DNA of 64,000 nucleotides from Cupriavidus pauculus (GTDB taxonomy: Bacteria > Pseudomonadota > Gammaproteobacteria > Burkholderiales > Burkholderiaceae). The notes under the pieces are model-generated. The model was not told the DNA's origin, did not search any database, and saw only the letters and a program-made list of their open reading frames with translations. Every line of letters begins with the position of its first letter. Positions within the stretch are counted from its first letter, which is position 1. Positions 35,163 through 45,016 of this stretch are shown here, piece after piece. The stretch covers positions 372,001-436,000 of the forward strand of contig NZ_BPUO01000004.1 of the NCBI RefSeq assembly GCF_022179805.1, written 5' to 3'. Both the position numbers and the translations under genes were made by a program.

Positions 35163-36365
35163 ATGCCTGCCCTAACCGATGTCCTGCCAGAGTCGCTTCG
35201 CACGGCCACCATGCCGGCCGACCCCATTGCCGCCGTGGTGCACCGCGATCCCTATCCGTGGTATCGCGACCTGGCTGCCACACGGCCGTTTTACTTCGAC
35301 GCCACCCTGAAGCTGTGGGTGACCGCCAGCGCGGCGGCCGTGGCCGAAGTGCTGGATCACCCCGCCGCCCGGGTGCGTCCGGCCAGCCAGCCGGTGCCGC
35401 CGGCGCTGGCGGGTGGCGCGGCGGGCGACCTGTTCGGCCGGCTGGTGCGCATGACCGATGGCCCGGCGCACGCCGCGCTGAAATCGATCGTGCTGCGGCG
35501 GCTGGCGGCGCTGGACCTGGGCCTGGCGCGTGTGCGCGCCCACGCCCTGGCCACGGCGCTGCCACGCATGACGGACGACGATGCCCACGAGGCCAATCGC
35601 TGGATGTTCACGTTGCCGGTGCTGGCCATGGCCGACCTGCTGGGTCTGCCGCTGGAGCGCGACGACGCTGGCCATGTGGCCACGCGCGTGGCGGGCTTTG
35701 TTGCCACGTTTGCCACGGCCATGTCGCCGCTGGCCACGCCGGCCGAGGTGCAGGCCGGCGCGGCGGCCGCGCAATGGCTGGGGGAATGCGTGGCGGCGTG
35801 CGAGCCGTCGGCGCCCGATGGCAGCCTGTTGCAGGCGCTATCCCGCGACGCCGCGCTGGCCGGTATCGACCGCACCGTGCTGATCGCCAACGCCGTGGGG
35901 CTGATGATCCAGGCGTGCGAAGCCACGGCGGGGCTGGTCGGCAACACGCTGGTCAGCCTGGGCCGCTCGGGCCGCCCACCGGGTGACATCGATATCGATG
36001 CGCGGGTGGCGCAAGTCGCCCGGATGGACCCGCCGGTGCAGAATACGCGCCGCTTCATGGCGGCCGATGCCACGTTGTGTGGGCAGCCGGTGCGCGCCAA
36101 CGATGCCGTGCTGGTGCTGCTGGCCGGTGCCGCGCATGATCCGGCAGGCGACCCGGCGGCCGATGTGGCGCCCGGCAACCGGGCCTGGACATTCGGCGCC
36201 GGCCGCCACGGCTGCCCCGGCGACGCACTTGCCCGGGTACTGGCCGCCTGCACGGTGCAGGCGCTGCTGGGCCGTGGCCTGCAGCCCGCGCGCCTGGCCG
36301 ATGGCGTACGCTATCGGCCATCGGTGAACGCCCGCATTCCGCAGTTCGCCGCGCAACCCGCTTGA
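35163..36365 (+). CDS. Cytochrome P450 with degenerate ExxR and acid-alcohol motifs
   Basis: Taken from ATG 35163 the product is 400 aa, a usual bacterial P450 length; an ATG at 35058 would add 35 residues without a clear ribosome site. The haem loop FGAGRHGCPG places the thiolate at Cys351. The helix-K ExxR position reads QVAR (284-287), and the helix-I segment reads IQACEATAG with Ala254 where a Thr is usual. Such changes are known in a few P450s. It is followed 30 bases later by an ABM protein gene. No ferredoxin or reductase partner is adjacent. Confidence 0.88.
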   Translation: MPALTDVLPESLRTATMPADPIAAVVHRDPYPWYRDLAATRPFYFDATLKLWVTASAAAVAEVLDHPAARVRPASQPVPPALAGGAAGDLFGRLVRMTDGPAHAALKSIVLRRLAALDLGLARVRAHALATALPRMTDDDAHEANRWMFTLPVLAMADLLGLPLERDDAGHVATRVAGFVATFATAMSPLATPAEVQAGAAAAQWLGECVAACEPSAPDGSLLQALSRDAALAGIDRTVLIANAVGLMIQACEATAGLVGNTLVSLGRSGRPPGDIDIDARVAQVARMDPPVQNTRRFMAADATLCGQPVRANDAVLVLLAGAAHDPAGDPAADVAPGNRAWTFGAGRHGCPGDALARVLAACTVQALLGRGLQPARLADGVRYRPSVNARIPQFAAQPA

Positions 36366-36395
36366 CCCTCATATAACTACCAGAACGGAGCCCCC

Positions 36396-36752
36396 ATGAT
36401 TGCCGTGATCTTCGAAGTCGAACCCGCCCCGGGACGCCAGGACAACTATCTCGACATCGCCGCCCACCTGAAGCCGACGCTGGAGGCCATCGACGGCTTC
36501 ATCTCGGTGGAACGCTTCCAGAGTCTGACCACACCGGGCAAGCTGCTGTCGCTGTCGTTCTTCCGCGATGAGGCCGCCGTGCTGGCCTGGCGCAATACGA
36601 TCGACCACCGCCGCGCGCAGGCGGCGGGGCGTGGCGGCGTGTTCGCCAACTACCGGCTGCGCGTGGCGCACGTGCTGCGCGACTACGGCCTGCATGAACG
36701 GGAGGAAGCCCCGGCCGACAGCCGGCAGGCGCACGACGCCGCCGGCCATTGA
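36396..36752 (+). CDS. ABM-family (antibiotic biosynthesis monooxygenase-like) protein
   Basis: This 118-aa dimeric alpha/beta-barrel protein shows the family pattern: an opening strand MIAVIFEVEPAPGRQDNY, GFISVERFQSLTTPGKLLSL and the FRDEAAVLAWRNT helix. Cofactor-free members oxidise aromatic or anthrone-like compounds, while others bind haem or act as small-molecule isomerases. A weak purine-rich ribosome site precedes the ATG, and a 30-base gap to the P450 gene suggests a two-gene operon. Confidence 0.88.
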   Translation: MIAVIFEVEPAPGRQDNYLDIAAHLKPTLEAIDGFISVERFQSLTTPGKLLSLSFFRDEAAVLAWRNTIDHRRAQAAGRGGVFANYRLRVAHVLRDYGLHEREEAPADSRQAHDAAGH

Positions 36753-36876
36753 TGGCTCCGGCCGGCGGGCGCCGACATTGGCATTCGTGACAATCTGACA
36801 TATTCGCCCCGTAGACTCGTGCATCATCGCAGCAGAGGTCTGACCATGCAGCACCGACACGAAAGGGCGATGCGGG

Positions 36877-38007
36877 ATGAAACGGCGCACGGGCGGCACG
36901 AAGTTGTGGGCAATGCTGAGCAAACAGGCGACGCGCAGCGCACGCGAGTTCGGCCGCACGGTCACCAAGACCGTGACCAATCCGATGCTGCGCGCGGCCA
37001 AGCAGCAGAGCCAGGCCATGAGCAAGGCGATGGGGCAGGCCGTCGGCAAGGCCGCGCGCCAGGTGGTGACCGGCGTGGTGACCCCGGCCCGCGCCCCGGT
37101 CAGCCGCGCTGGCGGCGGATCGTGGGAAGAAGGGCAATGGGGCTTCAGCCTGGGCATCGGCCGGTTGGCGCAGCGCCGTTATCGGGTGTTCGTGCCGCCC
37201 GGCGTCAGTGCGGCGCGGCCCGCCCCGCTGCTGGTGCTGCTGCATGGCTGCGGCCAGGACGCGGCCAGCTTTGCCGCCTGCGCCCGCGTGGCCACGGTGG
37301 CCCGCGACGCGCGGTGGGTCGTGCTGATGCCCGAACAGTCGGTACAGGCCAATCCGCAGCGTTGCTGGAACTGGTTTCGGCCGGCGGCGCGCGGCGCTTC
37401 GGAAACCGCGCTGCTGATGTCAATGATCGATCACGTGTGCCAGCGCTATGCCGTGATGGCGCACCGCGTGTGTGCATTCGGCCTGTCGGCGGGCGGCGCC
37501 ATGGCGATGATGCTTGGCCTGCGTTATCCCGACCGGTTTGCCGCCATCGGCTCGCACTCGGGGGCGGCCCCGTACAGCGCCGTCAACGCCACGCAGGCGC
37601 CCAAGGCCATGCGCGGCGAGCGCGCGCCCGATCTTGTCGCGGCGCGCTTCGCGCTGGCCGGGCAGCGTCCGCCGCCGCTACTGTTGCTGCATGGTGACGA
37701 AGACAGCGTGGTGTCCTACGACAACGCCACGTCCACGGCGGCCATGTGGCTGGACCTGCTGCCACCGGGCGCACCGGCGCCCAAGGCATTGCCGGTCAAG
37801 CGCGTGCGCCGTGGCACGCGCCGCGCGGTGGACGTGTTCGACTGGCAGGCCGGCGCGCGCCCCTACCTGCGTGTGGTCAAGGTGGAAGGGCTGCGCCACG
37901 CCTGGAGCGGCGGCGCGCCCGGCCAGGCATTCTCCGACCCGGCCGGCCCCGACGCGCTGAAGATCGCCCTGCGCTTCTTCTCGGTCAATGGAACGGCAAC
38001 GGACTGA
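36877..38007 (+). CDS. PHB depolymerase-type esterase
   Basis: This 376-aa alpha/beta hydrolase of the esterase_phb (LpqC) family shows LLHGCGQD, the nucleophile Ser204 in GLSAGGA, a later GDEDSVVSYDNA acidic segment and a C-terminal GLRHAW histidine. The first 80 residues are basic and alanine-rich with no clear signal peptide, so it may act on polyhydroxybutyrate granules or oligomers inside the cell. The GC-rich start region has AAGGG upstream of the ATG at 36877; a second ATG at 36913 is possible. No PHB-synthesis genes are adjacent. Confidence 0.82.
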   Translation: MKRRTGGTKLWAMLSKQATRSAREFGRTVTKTVTNPMLRAAKQQSQAMSKAMGQAVGKAARQVVTGVVTPARAPVSRAGGGSWEEGQWGFSLGIGRLAQRRYRVFVPPGVSAARPAPLLVLLHGCGQDAASFAACARVATVARDARWVVLMPEQSVQANPQRCWNWFRPAARGASETALLMSMIDHVCQRYAVMAHRVCAFGLSAGGAMAMMLGLRYPDRFAAIGSHSGAAPYSAVNATQAPKAMRGERAPDLVAARFALAGQRPPPLLLLHGDEDSVVSYDNATSTAAMWLDLLPPGAPAPKALPVKRVRRGTRRAVDVFDWQAGARPYLRVVKVEGLRHAWSGGAPGQAFSDPAGPDALKIALRFFSVNGTATD

Positions 38008-38021
38008 AGCGCGGCGGCAAC

Positions 38022-38675
38022 CTAGCGGTCATGCAGCCGCCGCACGAACCGGTCTCCGGCCGCCTGCACGAGCGTGACCAGCGCGATCAGGATCACGATG
38101 ACGACGGCCATGAGCGTCGTGTCAAAGCGCTGGTAGCCGTATCGGATCGCCAGGTCGCCCAGGCCGCCGGCGCCCACGGCACCCGCCATGGCGGATGCGC
38201 CGATCAGCGACACCACGGTGATCGTGAAGCCGCCGATGATGCCGGGCAAGGCTTCGGGCAGCAGCACGTGCAGCAGGATATGCCGGCGTCGGCAACCCAT
38301 GGCCTGCGCGGCCTCGACCAGGCCCGCATCCACCTCTCGCAGGCTCACTTCGGCAATGCGCGCGAAAAACGGCGTGGCGCTGACCGCCAGCGGCACCACA
38401 GCCGCCCAGACGCCGATAGTCGCGCCCACCACCAGCCGCGTGAAGGGCAGCAGTGCCACCAGCAGCACGATGAACGGCGTGGCGCGGAAGCCGTTGACCA
38501 CGCCGCCCAGCACGCGATGCAGTCTTGGCGCCGGACGCACGCCGCCCGGCGCGGACACCACCAGCACCAGCGCCAGCGGAATGCCGGCCAGCGCGGCAAT
38601 CGCCGCCGACGCGCCGACCATCGTCAGCGTATCGAGAAAGCCCTGCAACAGTCGTTCAATGAGGATCGGCGACAT
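38022..38675 (-). CDS. metI: Methionine-type ABC transporter permease
   Basis: This 217-aa MetI-like permease has five predicted helices and the ABC permease EAA motif region ([25 protein letters not shown] near residue 127). It lies 3' of the ATPase gene and overlaps it by 20 bases, so the two are cotranslated. With MetN and MetQ it forms the MUT-family importer for methionine or related sulfur compounds. Confidence 0.92.
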   Translation of the reverse strand: MSPILIERLLQGFLDTLTMVGASAAIAALAGIPLALVLVVSAPGGVRPAPRLHRVLGGVVNGFRATPFIVLLVALLPFTRLVVGATIGVWAAVVPLAVSATPFFARIAEVSLREVDAGLVEAAQAMGCRRRHILLHVLLPEALPGIIGGFTITVVSLIGASAMAGAVGAGGLGDLAIRYGYQRFDTTLMAVVIVILIALVTLVQAAGDRFVRRLHDR

Positions 38676-39786
38676 AGCCAAGTGTCCGGAAGGTCGGGGT
38701 AGACGGGATGGTGCCGCTGCCGGGCAGCGACAGCAGCAACTGGCCCTGCGTATGGCCCTGGATGCGATCGACGCTGGCATGCAGCAGGCGCACATCGACG
38801 CCCAGCAAGGTGCCCAGCTCCGCCAGTTCGGGTGGCCGGGCGCTGCCGGCGTAGTGCAGGGCACCGATGCGCCGATAGGTGCCCGACGCCGGCGGCTGCG
38901 CCACCAGCCGGGCGGCAATGTCCTCGGGCACCGCGGGTGCCAGCGGCGCGAGCAGCGCCTGCGTGGCTGCGTGGCGTGGATTGCCGAAGACCTGCCACAC
39001 GGGGCCGGTCTCGGCGATGTTGCCGCGCTCCAGCACCAGCACGTCGTCGCATATCTCGCGGATCACGCGCATCTCGTGGGTGATCAGCACGATGGTCAGG
39101 CCGAGCCGCCGGTTGATGTCGCGCAGCAACTGCAGGATCGACTGCGTGGTCTCGGGGTCCAGCGCCGAGGTGGCTTCGTCACACAGCAGGATCTCGGGCC
39201 GGTGCACCAGCGCACGCGCAATGCCCACGCGCTGCTTCTGGCCACCCGACAGCCGGCCCGGATAGCTGTGCTGGCGGTCCTGCAGCCCCACCAGCGCCAG
39301 TACCTCGTCCACGCGCCGCGCAATCGCGTCACGCGGCACGCCGGCCACCTTCAGCGGCAGCGCCACGTTCTCGCGCACGGTCTTGGCCGACAGCAGGTTG
39401 AAATGCTGGAAGATCATGCCGATGCGACGCCGCAGCGCCACACGTCCGTCGTCGTCGAGCGTGGCGACATCGTGCCCGTCCACCAGCACGCGGCCTTCGG
39501 TCGGCGACTCCAGCCCGTTGATCGTCCGTAGCAGCGACGACTTGCCGGCACCGCTGCGGCCGATGATGCCGAAAATGCGGCCGGCCGGAATCTCCAGGTC
39601 GATGCCGTCCAGCGCCTGGACGGTGCCGGCGGCGCTGGCATAGCGCTTCGAAACCTGTTCGAACCGGATATGGCCGCCGGCCGGTGCGGCATGGTCCGTG
39701 GCCGGGCGCGGGACGGCGCGTACGGTGTCGCCCGCCCCGGTGGTGAACGGCAGGCCCCGTCGCAGCAATGCAGTGAGCGTGGTCAT
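38656..39786 (-). CDS. metN: Methionine-type ABC transporter ATPase with NIL domain
   Basis: This 376-aa ATPase has Walker A GRSGAGKS, signature LSGGQKQR, Walker [13 protein letters not shown] and the switch His in THEM. The C-terminal NIL/ACT-type domain (about residues 285-376) is the regulatory site at which methionine inhibits MetNI. The ATG at 39786 gives an extra 45-residue N-terminal segment before [10 protein letters not shown], longer than usual. It is coded between metQ upstream and metI downstream. Confidence 0.92.
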   Translation of the reverse strand: MTTLTALLRRGLPFTTGAGDTVRAVPRPATDHAAPAGGHIRFEQVSKRYASAAGTVQALDGIDLEIPAGRIFGIIGRSGAGKSSLLRTINGLESPTEGRVLVDGHDVATLDDDGRVALRRRIGMIFQHFNLLSAKTVRENVALPLKVAGVPRDAIARRVDEVLALVGLQDRQHSYPGRLSGGQKQRVGIARALVHRPEILLCDEATSALDPETTQSILQLLRDINRRLGLTIVLITHEMRVIREICDDVLVLERGNIAETGPVWQVFGNPRHAATQALLAPLAPAVPEDIAARLVAQPPASGTYRRIGALHYAGSARPPELAELGTLLGVDVRLLHASVDRIQGHTQGQLLLSLPGSGTIPSTPTFRTLGYVADPH

Positions 39787-39797
39787 GGGGTGGCCTG

Positions 39798-40625
39798 TCA
39801 CGGTTGCGTCTTGAGCCACGGCAGGCTGTAGAGCTTGGCGTTGTCGGCAAAGGAACTGGCCAGTTGCTTGCGGACCGCCGGCGAGTCCTGGTAGATCCGC
39901 ACGAAGCGCGCCACGCGCGGGTCGGCCGCGTTGTCGTCACGCGTGACGAAGCGGATGGCAAAGTAGGTGTCGTCGATGCCCGAGTACAGCAGCCCGGCCC
40001 CTGCGACCTGCGGCTTGCCCGCGTTGACGAAGTGGGCCGGATAGCCTTGCGCCAGGTCCACGTCGTCGAGCGCGCGCACCAGCTGCGGACCTTCCACCTC
40101 GATCAGCTTGAGCTTCTTCGGGTTGCCGACGATGTCGTTGACGCTGCCCTTCGCGCCCACGCCATCGCGCAGCTTGATCAGCCCGGCCTTCTGCAGCAGC
40201 AACAGCCCGCGCCCCTGGTTGACCGGGTCGTTGGCCACGCCCACGCGCGCGCCGTCCTTGAGGTCTTCAAAGCGCTTCACGCGGTTCGAGTACAGCCCGA
40301 TGTTGGACAAGACCCCGGTAGCCACGGCGCGGAACTTGTAGCCGCGTTCCTTGACGGCATTGTCGAGAAACGCCTGGTGCTGGAAGTAGTTCACGTCGAG
40401 GTCGCCGGCCGACAGCGCCACATTGGGCGTGGTCCAGTCGGTGAACTCCACCACCTTGACGTCGAGCCCCTGCTTGCGGGCCTCGGTGGCGGCAACTTCG
40501 ACGGAATCGGCCAGCGCGCCAGGCGTGACACCGATGCGCAGTGGGGCGGCGTGAGCCGGGGACAGCGCCGCGAACGAGGTCAGCAGCGACACAAACAGCG
40601 GAGCGAGGGCGGAAGACAGTTTCAT
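39798..40625 (-). CDS. metQ: MetQ-like substrate-binding protein
   Basis: This 275-aa periplasmic binding protein of the NlpA family has a cleavable signal (ending [11 protein letters not shown]) and no lipobox cysteine, so it is likely a soluble periplasmic protein, unlike lipoprotein MetQ. The domain shows [17 protein letters not shown] and [10 protein letters not shown], typical of the family. It precedes metN and metI and follows the FMN monooxygenase gene, so it may bind an organosulfur compound that the oxygenases release or use, rather than methionine itself. Confidence 0.9.
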   Translation of the reverse strand: MKLSSALAPLFVSLLTSFAALSPAHAAPLRIGVTPGALADSVEVAATEARKQGLDVKVVEFTDWTTPNVALSAGDLDVNYFQHQAFLDNAVKERGYKFRAVATGVLSNIGLYSNRVKRFEDLKDGARVGVANDPVNQGRGLLLLQKAGLIKLRDGVGAKGSVNDIVGNPKKLKLIEVEGPQLVRALDDVDLAQGYPAHFVNAGKPQVAGAGLLYSGIDDTYFAIRFVTRDDNAADPRVARFVRIYQDSPAVRKQLASSFADNAKLYSLPWLKTQP

Positions 40626-40655
40626 TGTGGTTGGACTCGAAGCGGATTGGGATGG

Positions 40656-42023
40656 TCAGAGATTGCGGAAGGCGTCGGCGGCATGGCGCGCGGGCAGACG
40701 GTCGCCTTCGGCGAACAGCTTCTGCCGCAGCGTGCCGTCGGCATAGGCGGTCTTGTAGCGGCCACGGTCCTGCAGCGCGGGCACGACGAGGTCGACAAAG
40801 TCCTCGTAGCTTTCGGGCACCACGGTGCGGCTCAGGTTGAAGCCGTCGATGCCGGTTTCGTCGATCCATTCGGCCAGCGTGTCGGCCACCTGCGACGGAT
40901 CGCCGACGATGGCCGGATAGCGCCCGCCCAGTTCGAACAGATCGAGCAGCTTGCGGCGCGTCCAGCCTTGCTGGGCCGCCGTCTTGGTGGCCGATTCGAT
41001 GGCGTTGCCGCCACCGTAGTCCACCGGATCGTCCAGGCCATAGCGGCCGAAGTCGACGCCCGTGCTGGCCGCGAAGTGGGCCAGGCCGGCTTCGCGGCTG
41101 GCGTAGTCGCGGTATTCGGCGTGCTTCTCGCGCGCCTGCGCTGCGGTCGGGGCCGTGACCACGGCCGCGCCCATGAAGACCTTCACGTCATCGGGCCGCC
41201 GGCCAGCCGCCACCAGCTGCTCGCGCAGCGCCTGCACCGTCTTGCGTGCCGCTTCCTTGCTGGGCGGCGAGATAAACACGCATTCGGCATGGCGCGCGGC
41301 AAAGCGCTGGCCGCGCCCGGAGCTGCCCGCCTGGAACAGCACGGGCGTGCGTTGCGGCGACGGCTCCGACAGGTGGTAGCCATCGACCTTGTAGTAGCGG
41401 CCGTGGTGGTGCACCTGGCGCACCCGGGCCGGATCGGCGAACACGCGGCCGGCCTTGTCGCGCCGCACGGCGTCGTCCTGCCAGCTACCTTCCCAGAGCT
41501 TGTAGAGCACGTCCAGGTACTCGTCGGCGCGGTCGTAGCGCTCGTCGTGGGCAAGCTGCGCGTCGAGCCCCATCGCCCGGGCCGCGCTGTCCAGGTAGCC
41601 GGTGACGATGTTCCAGCCTATGCGGCCGCGCGTCAGGTGGTCGAGCGTGGAAAAGCGCCGGGCCAGCAGGTATGGCTGCTCGTAGGTCAGGTTCACCGTC
41701 ACGCCGAAGCCGAGGTGCCGCGTGGCGGCGGCCATGGCCGGCACCACCAGCAACGGATCGTTGACCGGCAACTGGATAGATTCGTGCAGCGTCACGTCGA
41801 CGTTGTTGCGATAGACGTCGTAGACGCCGACGATGTCGGCCAGGAACAGCCCGTCGAACAGCCCGCGTTCAAGCGTGCGCGCCTGGTCGATCCAGTAGTC
41901 GAGCGTGTTGTAGTCGGCGGAACGGTCGCGCGGATGCGTCCACAGGCCATGGTTGATGTGCCCGACGCAGTTCATGTTGAACGCGTTGAGCAGGATGTGT
42001 TGCCGCCGTGGTGTGTCCGCCAT
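40656..42023 (-). CDS. FMN-dependent monooxygenase, NtaA/SnaA/DszA family
   Basis: This 455-aa luciferase-like oxygenase uses reduced FMN. The family motifs include the opening NAFNMNCVGHINHGLW, RTLERGLFDGLF, GRIGWNIVTGYLDSAARAMG and VLFQAGSSGRGQRFAA. It resembles the dibenzothiophene-sulfone and sulfone monooxygenases found in sulfur-starvation clusters. The ATG at 42023 overlaps the preceding SfnB-like stop by one base (TGATG), so translation is coupled. The flavin reductase partner is not in the window. Confidence 0.92.
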   Translation of the reverse strand: MADTPRRQHILLNAFNMNCVGHINHGLWTHPRDRSADYNTLDYWIDQARTLERGLFDGLFLADIVGVYDVYRNNVDVTLHESIQLPVNDPLLVVPAMAAATRHLGFGVTVNLTYEQPYLLARRFSTLDHLTRGRIGWNIVTGYLDSAARAMGLDAQLAHDERYDRADEYLDVLYKLWEGSWQDDAVRRDKAGRVFADPARVRQVHHHGRYYKVDGYHLSEPSPQRTPVLFQAGSSGRGQRFAARHAECVFISPPSKEAARKTVQALREQLVAAGRRPDDVKVFMGAAVVTAPTAAQAREKHAEYRDYASREAGLAHFAASTGVDFGRYGLDDPVDYGGGNAIESATKTAAQQGWTRRKLLDLFELGGRYPAIVGDPSQVADTLAEWIDETGIDGFNLSRTVVPESYEDFVDLVVPALQDRGRYKTAYADGTLRQKLFAEGDRLPARHAADAFRNL

Positions 42024-43273
42024 CAGATGGCTCCGTGCCGTGGCGGCGGCGTGTCGTTGAGGTAATAGTTGCCGATCGCGTGGTACTTCCAGCGCACGGG
42101 GTCGTGCAGCGTATGTGTGCGGGCGTTGCGCCAGAAGCGGTCCAGGCCCTGGTGGTCGAGCGTGGAGGACGTGCCGCCCAGTTCGAACAACCGCGTGCCG
42201 GCCAGCAGCGACGCCGTGGTGGTGGCGGCGCGTGCCGCTGCCACCGCCAGCGAAGCCTGCGCGATGCTGTGCGCATCGGGCGCCTTCTGTGCGGCTTCGA
42301 CGATGCGGCCCGCGCGGCGGACCAGCGCCTCGGCCGCGCGCAGCCTGACCTGGACTTCGCCGATGTGATGCAGCGTGAGCGGATCGTCGCTGGCATTGGC
42401 CACGTTCGCATCGATCCAGGGCCGCGCCCGGTCGCGCACGAAAGGCAGCGTGGCGGCCAGCGCGCCACGGCTGATGCCCAGGTCGATCGCCGCGTGCAGT
42501 AGCTGCGCGAACGGACCGATGGTTGTGGGCCGCTCGAACGACGCCAGGAACGGCACCACCCAGTCGGCTTCCACGCGCACGTTGTCAAAGGCCACCGATC
42601 CACTACCGGTGACGCGCTGGCCAAAGCCGTCCCAGTCGTCGGTGATGGTGACGCCATCGGCGGTGCGCGGTACGAACGCCAGCCATGTCACGTCGCGGCC
42701 ATCGTCCTGCGTGACCACCAGTGTCGGAATCCAGTGGGCGTACACGGCGCCCGTGCAATAGAACTTCTGTCCGTCGACGCGAAAGCCATCGCCATCGCGC
42801 GTCAGTCGTGTGCGGCGCTTGAAGTCCTTGTGGCCGATCTCGGCCAGCGCATTGCCGAAGCGCTCGCCGGCCAGTGCGCGCTGATGGAAGAATGCCTGCT
42901 GGGCGGGCGTGGCGCCCACGCGCAGCACTTCCAGCGCATAGAAATGGTTTTGCGGAATCTGCCCCAGCGAGCCGTCGGCAGCGGCGATGATGGCGATGAC
43001 CTCGGCCAGTGTCTCGGCCGATACGCCCGCGCCACCGTGCTCGCGCGGGACAGTGATGCCCCACAGGCCGCTGGCGCTGAACGCTTCGAGTTCGTCCCAG
43101 GGCAGCACGCGCTCGCGGTCGCGCTGGGCGGCGCCCGGTGCGAATTGCGCGGCCAGGCGATGCGCGATGGCGATGGCTTCGGCATCGTCGGCAATGACGT
43201 GGGGCACGGCGCGGGGCGCGGGCGCGGGACCCACGCGGCCATCGGCCGGAGGGGGAGTGAATAGCAGGGACAT
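42023..43273 (-). CDS. SfnB-like sulfur-acquisition flavoprotein (second of a tandem pair)
   Basis: This 416-aa acyl-CoA-dehydrogenase-fold protein belongs to the SfnB/DszC-like group. FMN-type features include GITVPREHGGAGVS, LGQIPQNHF, KFYCTGA and a C-terminal RNARTHTLHDPVRWK motif shared with the upstream copy. SfnB-family proteins take part in dimethylsulfone or sulfonate oxidation under sulfate limitation. It lies one base after the stop of the upstream copy (TGAC-ATG). The two copies differ enough to act on different substrates. Confidence 0.9.
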   Translation of the reverse strand: MSLLFTPPPADGRVGPAPAPRAVPHVIADDAEAIAIAHRLAAQFAPGAAQRDRERVLPWDELEAFSASGLWGITVPREHGGAGVSAETLAEVIAIIAAADGSLGQIPQNHFYALEVLRVGATPAQQAFFHQRALAGERFGNALAEIGHKDFKRRTRLTRDGDGFRVDGQKFYCTGAVYAHWIPTLVVTQDDGRDVTWLAFVPRTADGVTITDDWDGFGQRVTGSGSVAFDNVRVEADWVVPFLASFERPTTIGPFAQLLHAAIDLGISRGALAATLPFVRDRARPWIDANVANASDDPLTLHHIGEVQVRLRAAEALVRRAGRIVEAAQKAPDAHSIAQASLAVAAARAATTTASLLAGTRLFELGGTSSTLDHQGLDRFWRNARTHTLHDPVRWKYHAIGNYYLNDTPPPRHGAI

Positions 43274-43274
43274 G

Positions 43275-44528
43275 TCAGTTCCAGGAATGCCGGCGGGGCA
43301 GCGCGTTGTTGAGCTGGTAGTTGCCGATCAGATGCAGCTTCCAGCGCACGGGGTCGTGTAGCGTGTGGGTGCGTGCGTTGCGCCAGTGACGGTCGAGGTT
43401 GTGCTTTGCGCGCGTGGCCGACGATCCGGCCAGTTCGAACAGCTTCTCGCTGGCATGCAGCGCGGCCTCGGTGGTCAGCACCTTGGCCTCGGCCACGGCA
43501 ACCGACGCGCGGCCGCTCGATTCAGCGGACACTGGCTGCGTGGCGATCTCGTCGAGCACGAGCGCGGCTTCGCGCAGCACGGCCCGCGCGCCTTCGATGT
43601 CGATGGCAAGCCGGCCCACGTCGGCAATCAGATGGGGATCGTCGCTGGCGCGCGCCAGGCCCGAGTCGATCCACGGGCGTGCATGGTCGCGGACAAAGGC
43701 GACGGCGTCGTCGAAAGCGGCCTGTGCGATGCCGAGATCGATCGCGGCCTGGATCAGTTGCGAATTGGCGCCGTAGAGGCCGGGTTTGTCGGCCAGTTGC
43801 CACAGCGGCAGTACGTCGTCCGGCTGGATCGACACGTGCTCGAAGACCACCGTGCCGCTGGCCGTCGTGCGCTGGCCGAACGACGACCAGTCGTCCACCA
43901 CGGTCAGCCCGGCGGCGTTGCGCGGCACCCAGACCTGCACCGGCCGGTCGTCATCGTCCAGCGCACGCGTGGGGATGCGATGCGCGAACAGCGCGCCGGT
44001 GGAGTAGTAGCGCGTGCCACTGAGCCGCAGCCCCTGCGACGTGCGGCGCAGCCGCGTGGTGCCGTCGAGCACGGTGCGGCTGCCGGCCGAACGCCGTTCG
44101 GGCCCGGCATTGCCGAGCCGCTGCCCGGCCAGTACTTCGGCGTAGATGCGGCGCTTCTGGGCTTCGGTGCCGGCTTCGCGCAGCACGCCCAGCAGGCCGA
44201 AATGGTTTTGCGGAATCTGGCCCAGCGACGCGTCGGCCGCGCTGATGATCGCGAATACATCGGCCAGCGTGACGTAGGACACCTCTGCGCCGCCATGGGC
44301 ACGCGGCACGGTGATGCCGCCCAGGCCGCTCTCCGACCAGAGATCGAGTTCCGCCCATGGCAGGCGGCGCTCGCGGTCGCGCGCGGACGCACCGTCACGG
44401 AACACGGCCGCCAGCGCATGCGCGGCTTCGATGGCTTCGGCGTCGTCGCGCAGGCGGCGCACGCGGGCGGGGTCGGGAAGTCGCGGTTCGCGCGGCTGCA
44501 CGGCGTGGATATCGGAAAGGTCGGTCAT
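43275..44528 (-). CDS. SfnB-like sulfur-acquisition flavoprotein (first of a tandem pair)
   Basis: This 417-aa protein of the same family as the next gene has GGITVPRAHGGAEVS, LGQIPQNHFG, RYYSTGA and RNARTHTLHDPVRWK. I set the start at 44528 (MTDLSDIHAV), since the longer frame upstream is GC-rich leader. It heads the sulfur-scavenging operon (SfnB, SfnB, FMN monooxygenase, MetQ, MetN, MetI). Transcription probably starts in the 170-bp gap that separates it from the ferredoxin gene. Confidence 0.9.
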   Translation of the reverse strand: MTDLSDIHAVQPREPRLPDPARVRRLRDDAEAIEAAHALAAVFRDGASARDRERRLPWAELDLWSESGLGGITVPRAHGGAEVSYVTLADVFAIISAADASLGQIPQNHFGLLGVLREAGTEAQKRRIYAEVLAGQRLGNAGPERRSAGSRTVLDGTTRLRRTSQGLRLSGTRYYSTGALFAHRIPTRALDDDDRPVQVWVPRNAAGLTVVDDWSSFGQRTTASGTVVFEHVSIQPDDVLPLWQLADKPGLYGANSQLIQAAIDLGIAQAAFDDAVAFVRDHARPWIDSGLARASDDPHLIADVGRLAIDIEGARAVLREAALVLDEIATQPVSAESSGRASVAVAEAKVLTTEAALHASEKLFELAGSSATRAKHNLDRHWRNARTHTLHDPVRWKLHLIGNYQLNNALPRRHSWN

Positions 44529-44697
44529 CGAGAATCGGGATGCGCGGCCAGGCGGGACTGCCTGTGGCACAGCGGTGTTCCGACACGATACTGCGGCGTT
44601 TGCGCAGCGCGAACGACGCGTTCCGTCTATCCATAGGCGAACGCGGCGCATAAGACCATACGCTGTCGTTCTTGCAAACGGGCGTGGGGGAGAGGGG

Positions 44698-45012
44698 TCA
44701 GGCCGGGCCGGCCGGCTCGATGGTGACGTCGCTGGTCGGGCACGCCACGCACGGCAGGATGAAGCCGTCATCCTTCTCGTCGGGGCTCAGGCCGGGCCAT
44801 GCAATGCGGTAGCGCACGCTGCCCGCGTGCAGGCGGCTCATGCAGGCGCGGCACGTGCCATTGCGGCATGAACTGGGCAGTGCCACGCCATCGAGCAATG
44901 CAGCTTCGAGCAGCGTCAGCGATGCGGGCGCGGCAAAGCGTGCGCCGCCCGGCAGCACCTGGGCGGAGAACTCGCGGTCGTCGTCGAACGGTTCGGGCTG
45001 CGGCGCGGTCAT
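44698..45012 (-). CDS. Plant-type [2Fe-2S] ferredoxin
   Basis: This 104-aa ferredoxin has the cluster ligands in SSCRNGTCRACM (C-X4-C-X2-C) and a fourth Cys in ILPCVACP. The N-terminus is acidic and proline-rich. It is coded four bases after the YigZ stop, so the two are cotranscribed. It could deliver electrons to the flavin or P450 enzymes nearby, but no partner is proven. The ATG at 45012 is the only reasonable start before the fold. Confidence 0.9.
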   Translation of the reverse strand: MTAPQPEPFDDDREFSAQVLPGGARFAAPASLTLLEAALLDGVALPSSCRNGTCRACMSRLHAGSVRYRIAWPGLSPDEKDDGFILPCVACPTSDVTIEPAGPA

Positions 45013-45016
45013 AAAA

